A DNA stretch of 64,000 nt from Ensifer adhaerens. GTDB lineage: Bacteria > Pseudomonadota > Alphaproteobacteria > Rhizobiales > Rhizobiaceae. Positions 27,184 through 36,442 of the stretch are shown here, in pieces (the first letter of the stretch is position 1; each line of letters opens with the position of its first letter). The stretch spans positions 124,001-188,000 of the forward strand of contig NZ_LGAP01000005.1 of NCBI RefSeq assembly GCF_001270265.1, given 5' to 3'. A program made the position numbers and the translations under genes. The notes beneath the pieces are model-generated. The model was given only the letters and a program-made list of their open reading frames with translations, was not told the origin of the DNA and ran no database searches.

Positions 27184-28047
27184 TCAGGCGCCGACGCGCT
27201 TGCCTGGCTTGACCGACGAGACGGCGGGTGCTTCCCAATGGTAGTTCAGAGCGGCTGTCATGATCTCGGCGGCAGCCAGGGCTGCGATAACGGCGGGCCT
27301 CTTGTCCTTTACCGCCGTGCCGCCGATCGGGCAGACGAGGCGGTCGAAAAGATCGGGCCGGCCGATTTCCCGCGACAGCCAGCTCTTGAAGGTTGAACGC
27401 TTGGTCTTCGAACCGATCATCCCGACATAGGACGCGTCGTCACGCCTGAGCGCCTCGGCTGCAATCAGGAAGTCGAGCGCGTGGTCATGGGTGAGGATCA
27501 CGAAGGCGCTGCCGCGCGGGGCATCGCGGACCACCGCCTCGGGCATCGCCGTCAGACAAGTCTCGATGCCGTGAATGTCGGCGGCCGAAAGCTCATCCTC
27601 GCGCGTGTCGACAAGGATGGTGCGCACGGGGACGAGCGACAGCGCCATCGCCAGCGCATCGCCGACATGTCCTGCGCCGAAAACATAGACATGGGGACGA
27701 CTGGCAATCTCCAGATCGCTGCGTTCAATCAGCATGGCGGCTTTCTCCCGATCGATGCGCGTGAAGGCGAGCGCGACACGCCCGCCGCAACACTGGCCGA
27801 TCTCCGGCCCGAGCGGGATCGTCATGGTGTCGGCGCGGTCGCCGCGCTTGAGCGCACGCCGACCGTGGTCGATCGCCATATATTCGAGCTGGCCGCCGCC
27901 GATGGTGCCGAAAAGGCCGTCCGGCGCCACCAGCATCCAGGCGTCGGTGTCGCGTGGCGTCGAGCCGGCAGCCCCCGTCACCTCGACCAGCACGCAGTCC
28001 GGCTCGCGGCGCAGGAAATCCCTGATATCTTCTCGGCTCGCAACCAT
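27184..28047 (-). CDS. xdhC: Xanthine dehydrogenase accessory protein XdhC
   Basis: A 287-aa XdhC protein, which binds molybdenum cofactor, aids its sulfuration and loads it into xanthine dehydrogenase. The N-terminal XdhC/CoxI domain has V-E-V-T-G-A-A-G-S-T-P-R and G-T-I-G-G-G-Q-L-E; the C-terminal Rossmann part has V-F-G-A-G-H-V-G. The Q-C-C-G-G motif, with cysteines linked to cofactor binding in the family, is present. ATG 28047 is preceded by AAGGA; a TTG nine bases earlier is less likely. It is the last gene of hiuH-xdhA-xdhB-xdhC. Confidence 0.94.
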   Translation of the reverse strand: MVASREDIRDFLRREPDCVLVEVTGAAGSTPRDTDAWMLVAPDGLFGTIGGGQLEYMAIDHGRRALKRGDRADTMTIPLGPEIGQCCGGRVALAFTRIDREKAAMLIERSDLEIASRPHVYVFGAGHVGDALAMALSLVPVRTILVDTREDELSAADIHGIETCLTAMPEAVVRDAPRGSAFVILTHDHALDFLIAAEALRRDDASYVGMIGSKTKRSTFKSWLSREIGRPDLFDRLVCPIGGTAVKDKRPAVIAALAAAEIMTAALNYHWEAPAVSSVKPGKRVGA

Positions 28048-28059
28048 CGCTATCAATCC

Positions 28060-30405
28060 TTAAGCCACTGCCCCTTGCCTTGCGGCGGTCCGCAGCCGCT
28101 CGATTGCCATCAGCACCCGCTCCGGCGTTGCCGGCGCGTCGATGCGCGGAGGAATACGATACTCCGCTACGCTCGCGGCTGCCATCGACAAGGCCTCCAG
28201 GACCGAAATGCCCAGCATGAAAGGCGGTTCGCCCACGGCCTTCGAGCGGCGGATCGTTTCCTCGCGATTAACAGACCATTCGGCAAGGCGGACGTTGAAC
28301 ACACGCGGACGATCAGAGGCAAGCGGGATCTTGTAGGTCGACGGCGCATGCGTGCGCAGCCGCCCCTTGGCGTCCCACCATAGTTCCTCGGTGGTGAGCC
28401 AGCCCATGCCCTGGACGAAGGCGCCTTCGACCTGACCCAGATCCAATGCCGGGTTCAGCGACCGTCCGACATCGTGCAGGATGTCGGTGCGATCGACCTG
28501 ATATTCGCCGGTCAACGTATCGACGCTGACTTCAGAGCAGGACGCGCCATAGGCATAATAGAAGAACGGACGGCCGCGGCCCTCCGAGCGGTTCCAGTGG
28601 ATCTTCGGCGTCTTGTAGAAGCCGGCCGCCGAAAGCTGGATACGGGCGCCATAGGCGAGCTTGATGAATTCGCCGAAGGGCAGGCGTTCCGCGCCGATGC
28701 GCACGGTATTCGGTTCGAACGCGACATCGGCTTCGCCAACATTCCAGCGCTCGGCAGCAAAACGCACCAGCCGCGCCTTGATCTGCTGCGCCGCATCGGC
28801 GGCCGCCATGCCGTTCAGATCAGAACCGGAGGAGGCTGCCGTCGCCGACGTGTTCGGCACTTTGCCGGTCGTCGTCGCCGTGACCTTGACCCGATCGAGA
28901 TCGACCTGGAACTCGTCGGCCACCACCTGGGCAACCTTGGTGTAGAGCCCCTGCCCCATCTCGGTGCCACCGTGATTGAGGTGGATCGATCCGTCGGTAT
29001 AGACGTGCACCAAGGCGCCGGCCTGGTTGTACTCGGTCTTGGTGAACGATATGCCGAACTTGACCGGCGTCAACGCGATGCCGCGCTTGATGATGTGGTT
29101 TTCGCGGTTGAAGGCGATCACCGCCTTGCGACGCGCAGCGTAATCCGCCGACGTTTCGAGCTCGCCGATGATCCGACCGATGATGTTGTCTTCGACAGTC
29201 TGGTGGTAGGGCGTGAGATTGCGGCCCTCGCCGCCATAGAAGTTGAGCTTGCGGATTTCGAGCGGATCCTTGCCGACCGCATAGGCGACATCCTCGATCA
29301 TGCGCTCGCCGCCGACCATGCCCTGCGGGCCGCCGAAACCACGAAACGCGGTGTTCGAGACGGTGTTGGTCTTCAACGGCTTCGAGCGCAGACGGACGTT
29401 CGGATAGAAGTAGCAATTGTCGGCGTGAAAGAGCGCGCGATCGGTGACCGGCCCGGAGAGATCGGCGGAAAAGCCGCAGCGCGCCGCAAACACCGCGTCG
29501 ACCGCCTCGATGCGTCCCTCGTCGTCGAAGCCGACCTTGTAGTCGACATGGAAGTCGTGACGCTTGCCGGTGGCCGACATGTCGTCGTCCCGGTCGGGCC
29601 TGACCTTGACGGCGCAACGGTATTTCTTCGCGGCCAGGGCGGCCACGGCTGCGAAGATATTGGCCTGCGTCTCCTTGCCGCCGAAGCCGCCACCCATGCG
29701 GCGCACGTTCACAGTCACGGCGTTGGACGGCACGCCGAGCACGGTTGCCACCATGTGTTGGGTTTCGCTCGGATGCTGTGTCGAAGAATAGACCAGAACC
29801 TCATCGTCTTCGCCGGGAATGGCAAAGGAAATCTGGCCCTCGAGGTAGAAGTGGTCCTGGCCGCCGATGCGCATCTCGCCCTCGACGATGTTTTTCGTTT
29901 TGGCAAAACCGGCTTCGATGTCGCCACGCTCCAGCTTGAGCGGATCGATGACCAGCGGATAATTCGCGGCAGCGGCCTCCAGCACGTCTGTCACATGCGG
30001 CAGGTCACGGTATTCGACCTTGACCTTGACGGCTGCACGCCTTGCCGCTTCGCGCGATGTGGCGATGACGGCAAAGATCGGCTGGCCATGAAACTCGACC
30101 TTGCCGGTCGCAAATACCGGATCGTCGTGCTTGTGCGCGGGGCTGATGTCGTTTTCCCCCGGGATGTCGTCGGCGGTCAGGATGCCGATGACACCCTCGC
30201 TGGCGCTGACCGCGTCGAAATCGATCGACAGAATGTCGGCATGCGCGCGCTGCGACAGACCGAGATAACCGTGCAGAGTGCCGGTCGGCTCCGGAATATC
30301 GTCGATGTATTCGGCCGTTCCAGACACGTGTTTGTGGCCGGATTCGTGCCGCTCATTTTCGTGGACGCCACCGCGGATGCGGTCGATGGGCTGCATCACA
30401 TTCAT
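28060..30405 (-). CDS. xdhB: Xanthine dehydrogenase molybdenum-binding subunit
   Basis: A 781-aa large subunit carrying the molybdopterin centre that hydroxylates hypoxanthine and xanthine to urate. Family features: an N-terminal G-T-A-E-Y-I-D-D-I-P segment, G-G-G-F-G-G-K-E-T-Q for cofactor contact, F-R-G-F-G-G-P-Q-G, and the catalytic-glutamate region near the C-terminus (K-A-V-G-E-P-P-F). AGGAGG precedes ATG 30405, 12 bases after the xdhA stop; GTG 30414 is a weaker alternative. Read with xdhA upstream and xdhC downstream, it makes a complete XdhABC set. Confidence 0.96.
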   Translation of the reverse strand: MNVMQPIDRIRGGVHENERHESGHKHVSGTAEYIDDIPEPTGTLHGYLGLSQRAHADILSIDFDAVSASEGVIGILTADDIPGENDISPAHKHDDPVFATGKVEFHGQPIFAVIATSREAARRAAVKVKVEYRDLPHVTDVLEAAAANYPLVIDPLKLERGDIEAGFAKTKNIVEGEMRIGGQDHFYLEGQISFAIPGEDDEVLVYSSTQHPSETQHMVATVLGVPSNAVTVNVRRMGGGFGGKETQANIFAAVAALAAKKYRCAVKVRPDRDDDMSATGKRHDFHVDYKVGFDDEGRIEAVDAVFAARCGFSADLSGPVTDRALFHADNCYFYPNVRLRSKPLKTNTVSNTAFRGFGGPQGMVGGERMIEDVAYAVGKDPLEIRKLNFYGGEGRNLTPYHQTVEDNIIGRIIGELETSADYAARRKAVIAFNRENHIIKRGIALTPVKFGISFTKTEYNQAGALVHVYTDGSIHLNHGGTEMGQGLYTKVAQVVADEFQVDLDRVKVTATTTGKVPNTSATAASSGSDLNGMAAADAAQQIKARLVRFAAERWNVGEADVAFEPNTVRIGAERLPFGEFIKLAYGARIQLSAAGFYKTPKIHWNRSEGRGRPFFYYAYGASCSEVSVDTLTGEYQVDRTDILHDVGRSLNPALDLGQVEGAFVQGMGWLTTEELWWDAKGRLRTHAPSTYKIPLASDRPRVFNVRLAEWSVNREETIRRSKAVGEPPFMLGISVLEALSMAAASVAEYRIPPRIDAPATPERVLMAIERLRTAARQGAVA

Positions 30406-30417
30406 GGATCTCACCTC

Positions 30418-31899
30418 CTAGACGGCAACAGCGATGTTGCGGTCGAGCCGGATGTTTCCGGTCGCCTGTGTTTCGAGATAGAAGCGGCGCAGCAGGTTCT
30501 TGGCAACCAGCTGACGATACTCCGCCGAGGCCCGCCAATCGGTGAGCGGCGTGAAGTCCTGGTCGAAGGCGGAGATCGCCTGCTCGATCATTTCTTCGCG
30601 CCAAGCGTTGCCCATGAGCACAGCCTCGACATGAGCGGCTCGCTTCGGGGTTCCGGCCATGCCGCCAAAGGCGATCACCGCGTCCGTGACATCGCCGGCA
30701 GCATCGAACGTCAGGCGGAAGGCGCCGCAGACCGCGGTAATATCCTCATCCAGACGCTTGGTGATCTTGTAGACGGCAAAGCTGGCATCGGCTTCAAGGA
30801 AGGGGATGTGGACCGCCTCGACGAATTCGCCGGGCTCGCGATCCTGCTTGCCATAGGCGATGAAGAAATCTTCGAGCGCCACGGTGCGGCGGCGAGCGCC
30901 CTTGCGTAGCGTCACCGATGCGCCGAGTGCGATCAGTGCCGGCGGCGTATCACCGATCGGCGATCCGTTGGCGATGTTGCCGCCGACAGTGCCCATGTTG
31001 CGGACCTGCTGTCCGCCGATCCGGTCCCAAAGCTCGCGCAATTGCGGGAAGTGCTCGGTGATGACGGGATAGGCTTCGGCATAGCTGACACCGGCGCCAA
31101 GTGTTACGCCCTCCTCGCCGACAGTGATGCGGCGAAGCTCTTCGAGATGCGTGAGGTGCACGGCCGGCGCGATGTCGCGCATGAATTTCGTGACCCAGAG
31201 GCCGACGTCGGTCGAGCCGGCGACGATCGTCGCCTTCGGGTTGGCTTCGAGCACATCGGCGAAATCGTCGACGGAAGCCGGCAACATGAACAGCTCCGCA
31301 CCCTCGCCGATCACCACGCGGCGACCGTCCTGAAGGGCGGCGAGTTCGCCGGCGAGCCGGTCGCGCTCGGCAAACAGCGGATCCGTGCCGAGATCACCAA
31401 TGGTCGAAATCGCCTCCGCCGCGCGAATGATCGCTGCATAGCCGGTGCAGCGACAGAGGTTCCCCTGCAGCGCCTTCTCGATTTCGGTGACCGAAGGCTT
31501 CGGATTTTCCATCCAGAGCCCATAGAGCGACATGACGAAGCCGGGCGTGCAGAAGCCGCATTGCGAAGCATGCGTCTGGACCATCGCCTGCTGGACGGGA
31601 TGGAGCGGGCCGCCAGGCGTTGCCAGCGAATCCACCGTCACCACGTGACAGCCGTCGAGCGAACCGACGAAACGGATGCAGGCATTGACGGATTCATACT
31701 TCAGCTGCCCGCCGAGCAGCCGGCCGACCAGCACTGTGCAGGCGCCGCAGTCGCCTTCGGCACAGCCTTCCTTGGTTCCGCGCAGGTTGCGATCGATGCG
31801 CAGGAAATCGAGCAATGTCTGCACCGCAGAAACGTCGGAAAGCTCGACAAGGCGATGGTTCAGGAGGAAACGGATCGTGTTGCGGATCTGGATGGTCAT
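30418..31899 (-). CDS. xdhA: Xanthine dehydrogenase small subunit (2Fe-2S and FAD)
   Basis: A 493-aa subunit that moves electrons from the molybdenum centre to NAD+. Residues 1-90 form a plant-type 2Fe-2S domain (C46, C51, C54, C74). A second 2Fe-2S domain follows with Q-C-G-F-C-T-P-G and N-L-C-R-C-T-G. From about residue 195 lies the FAD-binding domain (V-A-G-S-T-D-V-G; N-M-G-T-V-G-G-N-I-A-N-G-S-P-I-G-D), and then the CO-dehydrogenase flavoprotein C-terminal domain. All cluster ligands are present. It lies 6 bases after hiuH and 12 before xdhB in one operon. Confidence 0.96.
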   Translation of the reverse strand: MTIQIRNTIRFLLNHRLVELSDVSAVQTLLDFLRIDRNLRGTKEGCAEGDCGACTVLVGRLLGGQLKYESVNACIRFVGSLDGCHVVTVDSLATPGGPLHPVQQAMVQTHASQCGFCTPGFVMSLYGLWMENPKPSVTEIEKALQGNLCRCTGYAAIIRAAEAISTIGDLGTDPLFAERDRLAGELAALQDGRRVVIGEGAELFMLPASVDDFADVLEANPKATIVAGSTDVGLWVTKFMRDIAPAVHLTHLEELRRITVGEEGVTLGAGVSYAEAYPVITEHFPQLRELWDRIGGQQVRNMGTVGGNIANGSPIGDTPPALIALGASVTLRKGARRRTVALEDFFIAYGKQDREPGEFVEAVHIPFLEADASFAVYKITKRLDEDITAVCGAFRLTFDAAGDVTDAVIAFGGMAGTPKRAAHVEAVLMGNAWREEMIEQAISAFDQDFTPLTDWRASAEYRQLVAKNLLRRFYLETQATGNIRLDRNIAVAV

Positions 31900-31905
31900 T
31901 GCTGA

Positions 31906-32277
31906 TCAGCTCCCGCGGTAGGTCGAATAGCCGTAAGGCGACAAGAGCAGCGGCACATGGTAGTGCGCCGCCTGGTCGTCGATGCCGAAGCGGATCGGGA
32001 TGACGTCGAGAAACGGGTTGGCGCCGCGCGCACTTTCAGAGCCGAGATAGTCGCCGGCGTGAAAGTGCAGCTCGTAGGTGCCAGCCTGCATCAGCGATCC
32101 GCTCAACAGCGGCTGATCGCAGCGTCCGTCGTCATTGGTCCTGACCGAGCGCAGGTGTGTCTGCTGCTCGCCCTCGATGCGATAGAGCTCGATGCGCAGG
32201 TCCTTGGCCGGTTTGCCACTGGCCGTATCGAGCACATGGGTCGTCAGACGGCCGTCGTTTCCACCATGAGATTGCAT
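31906..32277 (-). CDS. hiuH: 5-hydroxyisourate hydrolase
   Basis: A 123-aa transthyretin-related protein that hydrolyses 5-hydroxyisourate, the product of urate oxidation, to OHCU. The start region [14 protein letters not shown] and the diagnostic C-terminal Y-R-G-S tetrapeptide are present, which separate the enzyme from vertebrate transthyretin. GGGAGGAG precedes ATG 32277; an upstream in-frame start is not supported. It heads the hiuH-xdhA-xdhB-xdhC operon and is divergent from puuE-uraD, which acts next in the pathway. Confidence 0.95.
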   Translation of the reverse strand: MQSHGGNDGRLTTHVLDTASGKPAKDLRIELYRIEGEQQTHLRSVRTNDDGRCDQPLLSGSLMQAGTYELHFHAGDYLGSESARGANPFLDVIPIRFGIDDQAAHYHVPLLLSPYGYSTYRGS

Positions 32278-32359
32278 GCGTCTTGCTCCTCCCGAAGTCA
32301 GCTTTCCAGTTGGCAGTATCCTGGTGGGCCGGTGCATTGAGAAGCGGGCGGATCATTCG

Positions 32360-32375
32360 AGACTTTCAAATTTTT
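32360..32375. promoter_or_regulatory. Shared 16-bp purine motif, hiuH/puuE divergon
   Basis: AGACTTTCAAATTTTT is found exactly again at 39776-39791 upstream of the purine permease, and its ACTTTCAAA core at 24599-24607. It lies in the 171-base gap between divergent hiuH and puuE-uraD, 82 and 73 bases from the two starts, about where an operator or promoter for both would be. Confidence 0.6.
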
Positions 32376-32448
32376 TGGGGGGAATGACGTCGGAAAAATC
32401 CCGTTAGGAATCAGGCCGCAGAGACAATTGTCTGGAGGACTGCTTCAA

Positions 32449-33864
32449 ATGAGATACCCCCGCGATCTTCACGGCCATGGCCCGAACCCCACCACCGTCT
32501 GGCCCGACGAGGCGCGGATTGCCGTGCAGTTCGTGATCAATTACGAGGAAGGCGGCGAGAACTGCGTGCTGCATGGCGATGCCGCATCAGAGGCTTTTCT
32601 GTCGGAAATCGTCGGCGCGCAGGCTTGGCCCGGACAGCGCCACTGGAACATGGAATCGATCTATGAATACGGCGCTCGCGCCGGTTTCTGGCGGCTGCAT
32701 CGCATGTTCACGGAAAAGGGCGTGCCGGCGACGGTCTATGGCGTCGCAACGGCGCTAAAGCGCTCGCCGGCCCAGGTCGCGGCCATGCAGGACGCCGGCT
32801 GGGAGATCGCCTCGCATGGTCTGAAATGGATCGAGCACAAGGACTTCAGGCCGGAACGGGAGCGGGAAGAGATTGCCGAAGCGATCCGGCTGCACACCAT
32901 CGTTACCGGCGAACCACCGCGCGGATGGTATACTGGCCGCTGTTCGGACAACACGCTCGACCTGGTTACCGAGACCGGCGGCTTCGACTACGTGTCGGAC
33001 AGCTATGCCGACGACCTGCCCTATTGGCATGAACATGCCGGCCGCCATCAGCTCGTCATTCCCTACACGCTCGACACCAACGACATGCGCTTTGCGACCG
33101 CGCAGGGTTTTAATAGCGGCGACCAGTTCTTCAGCTATCTCAAAGACAGCTTCGACGTGCTCTATGCGGAAGGTGCAGCGGGTGCACCGAAGATGCTCAG
33201 CATCGGTCTTCACTGCCGCCTCGTGGGCAGGCCCGGTCGCGCTGCAGCGCTTGCCCGCTTCCTCGACTACGTCAAAGGCCACGAGAAGGTCTGGCTGGCC
33301 CGTCGCATCGATATCGCACGCCACTGGGCAAAGACGTATCCCTTCAAGGCCTGGGACGATCGTCCGTCACGGCTTTCCGAGGCCGATTTTGTCGCCCGCT
33401 TCGGTGGCGTTTTCGAGCATTCCGAATGGATCGCCAGGCGCGCATTTGCCGGCGAACTGTCGGCCGCCAACGACACGGCCATCGGACTTGCGGCAGCCCT
33501 CACCGCAGTCTTCCGCGAGGCGAAGCCAGAGGAACGTCTTGCCGTGCTCAACGCCCACCCGGATCTGGCCGGCAAGCTGGCGCAGGCAAAGCGGCTCACC
33601 GAAAGCTCGACCAGCGAACAGGCCTCCGCCGGCCTCGGCGCCCTGACCGATGCCGAACGCGCCCGCTTCACCGAACTCAACAGCGCCTATGTCGAGAAGT
33701 TCGGTTTTCCCTTCATCATCGCCGTCAGGGGACGTAGCAAGGATGACATCCTGGCAGCCTTCGAAAGCCGGATCGGGAACTATCGCGACAGCGAGCTTGA
33801 GACGGCATGCCGGCAGGTGGAAAGGATTGCGCTTCTCCGCCTCAAAGACATGCTGCCGAGCTGA
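32449..33864 (+). CDS. puuE-uraD: PuuE-type allantoinase fused to OHCU decarboxylase
   Basis: A 471-aa fusion of two purine enzymes. Residues about 1-300 form a polysaccharide-deacetylase-fold allantoinase (PuuE), unrelated to metal amidohydrolase AllB; it opens allantoin to allantoate. Residues about 310-471 form OHCU decarboxylase (UraD), which makes S-allantoin, with the catalytic histidine in N-A-H-P-D-L-A-G-K and the glutamate in S-E-Q-A-S-A-G-L. The polypeptide thus runs two successive steps, with the domains in reverse pathway order. GGAGG precedes ATG 32449 by 10 bases. alc and allA follow on the same strand. Confidence 0.94.
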   Translation: MRYPRDLHGHGPNPTTVWPDEARIAVQFVINYEEGGENCVLHGDAASEAFLSEIVGAQAWPGQRHWNMESIYEYGARAGFWRLHRMFTEKGVPATVYGVATALKRSPAQVAAMQDAGWEIASHGLKWIEHKDFRPEREREEIAEAIRLHTIVTGEPPRGWYTGRCSDNTLDLVTETGGFDYVSDSYADDLPYWHEHAGRHQLVIPYTLDTNDMRFATAQGFNSGDQFFSYLKDSFDVLYAEGAAGAPKMLSIGLHCRLVGRPGRAAALARFLDYVKGHEKVWLARRIDIARHWAKTYPFKAWDDRPSRLSEADFVARFGGVFEHSEWIARRAFAGELSAANDTAIGLAAALTAVFREAKPEERLAVLNAHPDLAGKLAQAKRLTESSTSEQASAGLGALTDAERARFTELNSAYVEKFGFPFIIAVRGRSKDDILAAFESRIGNYRDSELETACRQVERIALLRLKDMLPS

Positions 33865-33873
33865 GCCTGGGCG

Positions 33874-34896
33874 ATGACGATCGACAGCGTCGGCCTTCCT
33901 GACTTCGCCCGCAAGGCGATCAACCTTGCCTCCGCCGGTCTCGGTGCGAGGCCGGTTTTTGCCACCGACGAGTTCTTCGCCCCGCTCGAGCGACTGCTGC
34001 AGGATTGCCCCGCCGTCTTTCATCCGGGCGTCTACGACGAACACGGCAAATGGATGGATGGGTGGGAAACACGGCGTCGGCGCGGTCCCGGCCATGACCA
34101 TGCGATCGTCGCGCTTGCGGCAACCGGCCGGATCGCCGGTTTCGACGTCGATACCGCGCATTTTACCGGCAACTTTCCTTCCGCCTGCGCTATCGATGCC
34201 TGCCTGGCCCCGAACGGGCCTGATGAAACCACCGTGTGGACCGAACTGTTGGGCATGAACCCGCTTGGTCCAAGCGCCCATCACTACTTCACAGCGGTTG
34301 CCGACGGGATCTGGAGCCATGTCAGGCTGCGCATCTATCCCGACGGTGGCGTTGCCCGGTTGCGGGTCTACGGCACGCCCGAACTCGACCGGGATCGGAT
34401 CGGCGACGAGGCAGTCGATCTTGCATCCTCGCTGCTCGGCGGCCGGATCGTCGTCTTCTCCAACGGCCACTACGGCCATCAACGGCTGCTGGCACCCGGT
34501 CGGGGGATCAACATGGGCGACGGCTGGGAAACGCGGCGGCGGCGCGAACCCGGCAACGACTGGATCATTGTCAGGCTTGCCGCGCGCACGTCGATCGAAC
34601 GCATCATCGTCGATACTGCGCATTTCAAAGGTAATTACCCGGACGCCTGTTCGGCGCAGGCGGCTGATCTCGGCGAGGCGGACTGCGCGGTCGATGCCTT
34701 GGTAACCGCGTCCTCCCTCTACTGGCAGGAAGTGCTGCCGCGCCAAAAGCTGAGCGCCGACGGCATCCATGACTACGGCCACGGCCTGATCAAAGAGATC
34801 GGTCTCGCCACCCATGTTCGTCTCAACATCTACCCCGATGGCGGCGTCAGCCGGCTGCGTGTCTTCGGGCGCATTGCAAGGGCCGGCACCCCATAA
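33874..34896 (+). CDS. alc: Allantoicase
   Basis: A 340-aa allantoicase, which hydrolyses allantoate to ureidoglycolate and urea. Two homologous repeats make up the protein: residues about 15-165 and 180-335 each contain D/G-G-W-E-T-R-R-R-R followed by a D-T-A-H-F-x-G-N-x-P/Y segment and end with R-L-x-I-Y-P-D-G-G-V-x-R-L-R-V. The gene starts nine bases after puuE-uraD and precedes allA. Its presence, with no AllC-type allantoate amidohydrolase, shows that urea rather than ammonia is released at this step. Confidence 0.95.
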   Translation: MTIDSVGLPDFARKAINLASAGLGARPVFATDEFFAPLERLLQDCPAVFHPGVYDEHGKWMDGWETRRRRGPGHDHAIVALAATGRIAGFDVDTAHFTGNFPSACAIDACLAPNGPDETTVWTELLGMNPLGPSAHHYFTAVADGIWSHVRLRIYPDGGVARLRVYGTPELDRDRIGDEAVDLASSLLGGRIVVFSNGHYGHQRLLAPGRGINMGDGWETRRRREPGNDWIIVRLAARTSIERIIVDTAHFKGNYPDACSAQAADLGEADCAVDALVTASSLYWQEVLPRQKLSADGIHDYGHGLIKEIGLATHVRLNIYPDGGVSRLRVFGRIARAGTP

Positions 34897-34925
34897 ACGA
34901 CCAACATAGGACGGAGGAGCGTCAC

Positions 34926-35411
34926 ATGAAGGAGATCGAGATAAAGCCGCTGACACGCGAGGCATTCGCGCCATTCGGCGACGTGATCGAGACTGAAAAC
35001 GCCTACAGTTTCCCCATCAACGGCGGAAAATGCACCCGCTACCATGACCTCGCCAAGATCGAAACCGCCGGCGAAAAGGCCCGGCCGATGATCAGCCTGG
35101 TACGCGGCGAGCCCTACCCGCTGCCATTGAAACTGACCATGGTCGAACGCCACCCCCTCGGCAGTCAGGCCTTCATTCCCTTGTCCGACAACCCTTTCCT
35201 GGTTGTCGTTTCGGAAGAGACGAAAGAAGGCCCGAGCGAGCCGATTGCCTTCCGGACTGCGCCAGGCCAGGGCGTCAACATCGCCCGCAATGTCTGGCAT
35301 GGCATCCTGACGCCGCTCGACGACGTCTCCGACTTCGCCGTGATCGACCGTGGCGGCGAAGGCGTCAACCTTGAAGAGCATTTCTTCGAGGAACCATTCC
35401 TGCTGCGTTAA
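34926..35411 (+). CDS. allA: Ureidoglycolate lyase
   Basis: A 161-aa cupin-fold lyase that splits ureidoglycolate to glyoxylate and urea. Family features: F-A-P-F-G-D-V-I near the N-terminus, the central M-V-E-R-H-P-L-G-S-Q-A-F-I-P-L metal-site region, and N-V-W-H-G near the C-terminus. GGAGGAG precedes ATG 34926. It ends the puuE-uraD, alc, allA operon; its product glyoxylate is the substrate of Gcl encoded at 10.6-12.4 kb. Confidence 0.95.
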   Translation: MKEIEIKPLTREAFAPFGDVIETENAYSFPINGGKCTRYHDLAKIETAGEKARPMISLVRGEPYPLPLKLTMVERHPLGSQAFIPLSDNPFLVVVSEETKEGPSEPIAFRTAPGQGVNIARNVWHGILTPLDDVSDFAVIDRGGEGVNLEEHFFEEPFLLR

Positions 35412-35433
35412 ACGGCAGGTTTGAAATCAGAGG

Positions 35434-35465
35434 ACGGACCCGCTCGAACCGAGTGGGTGCCGTCA
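35434..35465. terminator. Hairpin between convergent allA and AraC-type gene
   Basis: GACGGACCCGCTCG pairs with CGAGTGGGTGCCGTC across a short AAC loop, with one bulge and one mismatch. It lies between two converging genes and may serve both; there is no long T-tract. Confidence 0.45.
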
Positions 35466-35481
35466 TCTCTTCATGCGCGAA

Positions 35482-36339
35482 CTAGTACCCACCGTCGCGC
35501 CTGAACTTCGTCGGGGTGTAACCGGTCAAACGGCGAAAATCGCGAGAGAAATGATAGGGGTCGGGATAGCCGCAAAGCGCGGCGACCGCTGAAACCTTCG
35601 CTCCCGGCTCGACCAGCTGACGTTTCGCCTGGTTGATGCGCTCGTGGCGCAGCCAATCCATCGGCGTCGTACCGATCGAATCCTTGAATCTGCGAAACAG
35701 TTGCGACGGGCTGAGACGTGCGAGAGCGGCAAGTTCGTTGATCGTCCAGGCCTTTGCCAGGTCCTTCCTGACCGCCGCAAGCACGCCGGTTATCCGATCG
35801 CGCAATGCAGGATCGTCGGTTGGTGCGGCACCGGCCAATCGCGGCGCACTCAAATTGGCGATGAGACCGGCAATCGCCGCGCTGACCAGCGCATCCGTTG
35901 CCGACGTGCGGTCATCGAGATAGCCGATGACAGCCTGGAACGCGGCCCGTGCCGCTTCGCGATCGGAAGGTTCGAACAGCGGCGACTGTTGCACATTGAG
36001 GAAGGCATAGACATCGTCCAGCCCGTGCCCCTCGACACCCATCCAGAGATAGCGCCACTCCCCGGCATCGGGCGCACAACGATGCTCATAGGCCTGCGAC
36101 GTGTCCAGCCAGATCGACATGTCCTTTTGGGCGACGAACCGCTGCCCGCGCACCTCGATCAATCCCTGCCCCGCAGTGGTGTGAACGAGCACGTGCTGGT
36201 GGAAGCGCTTGCGGATCGGCGGCTCCTCAGGCAACGCCACCCGAGCGCCGGCAACCAGCGCCGTGTAGGGAAACACCCCGGCGAGACGCGCCGGTGTGTG
36301 GAAATAGATCTCTTCGCGCTCAGCCAACATGTGCGACAT
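35482..36339 (-). CDS. AraC-family transcription regulator
   Basis: A 285-aa AraC/XylS-type regulator. Residues about 20-100 form a cupin-like sensing domain (H-Q-H-V-L-V-H-T-T-A-G-Q-G) and residues about 185-285 hold two helix-turn-helices (T-I-N-E-L-A-A-L-A-R-L-S-P-S-Q-L-F-R-R-F; V-S-A-V-A-A-L-C-G-Y-P-D-P-Y-H-F-S-R-D-F), ending in the usual G-Y-T-P-x-x-F-R. ATG 36339 or 36330 could be the start. It is divergent from the cytochrome P450-ferredoxin pair, its most likely target. The inducer is unknown. Confidence 0.88.
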   Translation of the reverse strand: MSHMLAEREEIYFHTPARLAGVFPYTALVAGARVALPEEPPIRKRFHQHVLVHTTAGQGLIEVRGQRFVAQKDMSIWLDTSQAYEHRCAPDAGEWRYLWMGVEGHGLDDVYAFLNVQQSPLFEPSDREAARAAFQAVIGYLDDRTSATDALVSAAIAGLIANLSAPRLAGAAPTDDPALRDRITGVLAAVRKDLAKAWTINELAALARLSPSQLFRRFKDSIGTTPMDWLRHERINQAKRQLVEPGAKVSAVAALCGYPDPYHFSRDFRRLTGYTPTKFRRDGGY

Positions 36340-36442
36340 TCTGCATTTCGATGCGAGTTTTGTCCATTATCTTGCGAGAGCGCTGCATTTCCTCGGACCA
36401 CCTGATGACGTTATCCTGCAGCTTTTGCAGGGAGTGCGGCAA

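Noticed and set aside
28474-30909. 811-codon plus-strand frame opposite xdhB/xdhA
   Set aside because: Mirror of well-conserved xanthine dehydrogenase genes; no recognisable motif in this frame.
33367-34974. 535-codon minus-strand frame opposite alc
   Set aside because: It overlaps two real plus-strand genes completely and shows no conserved domain.
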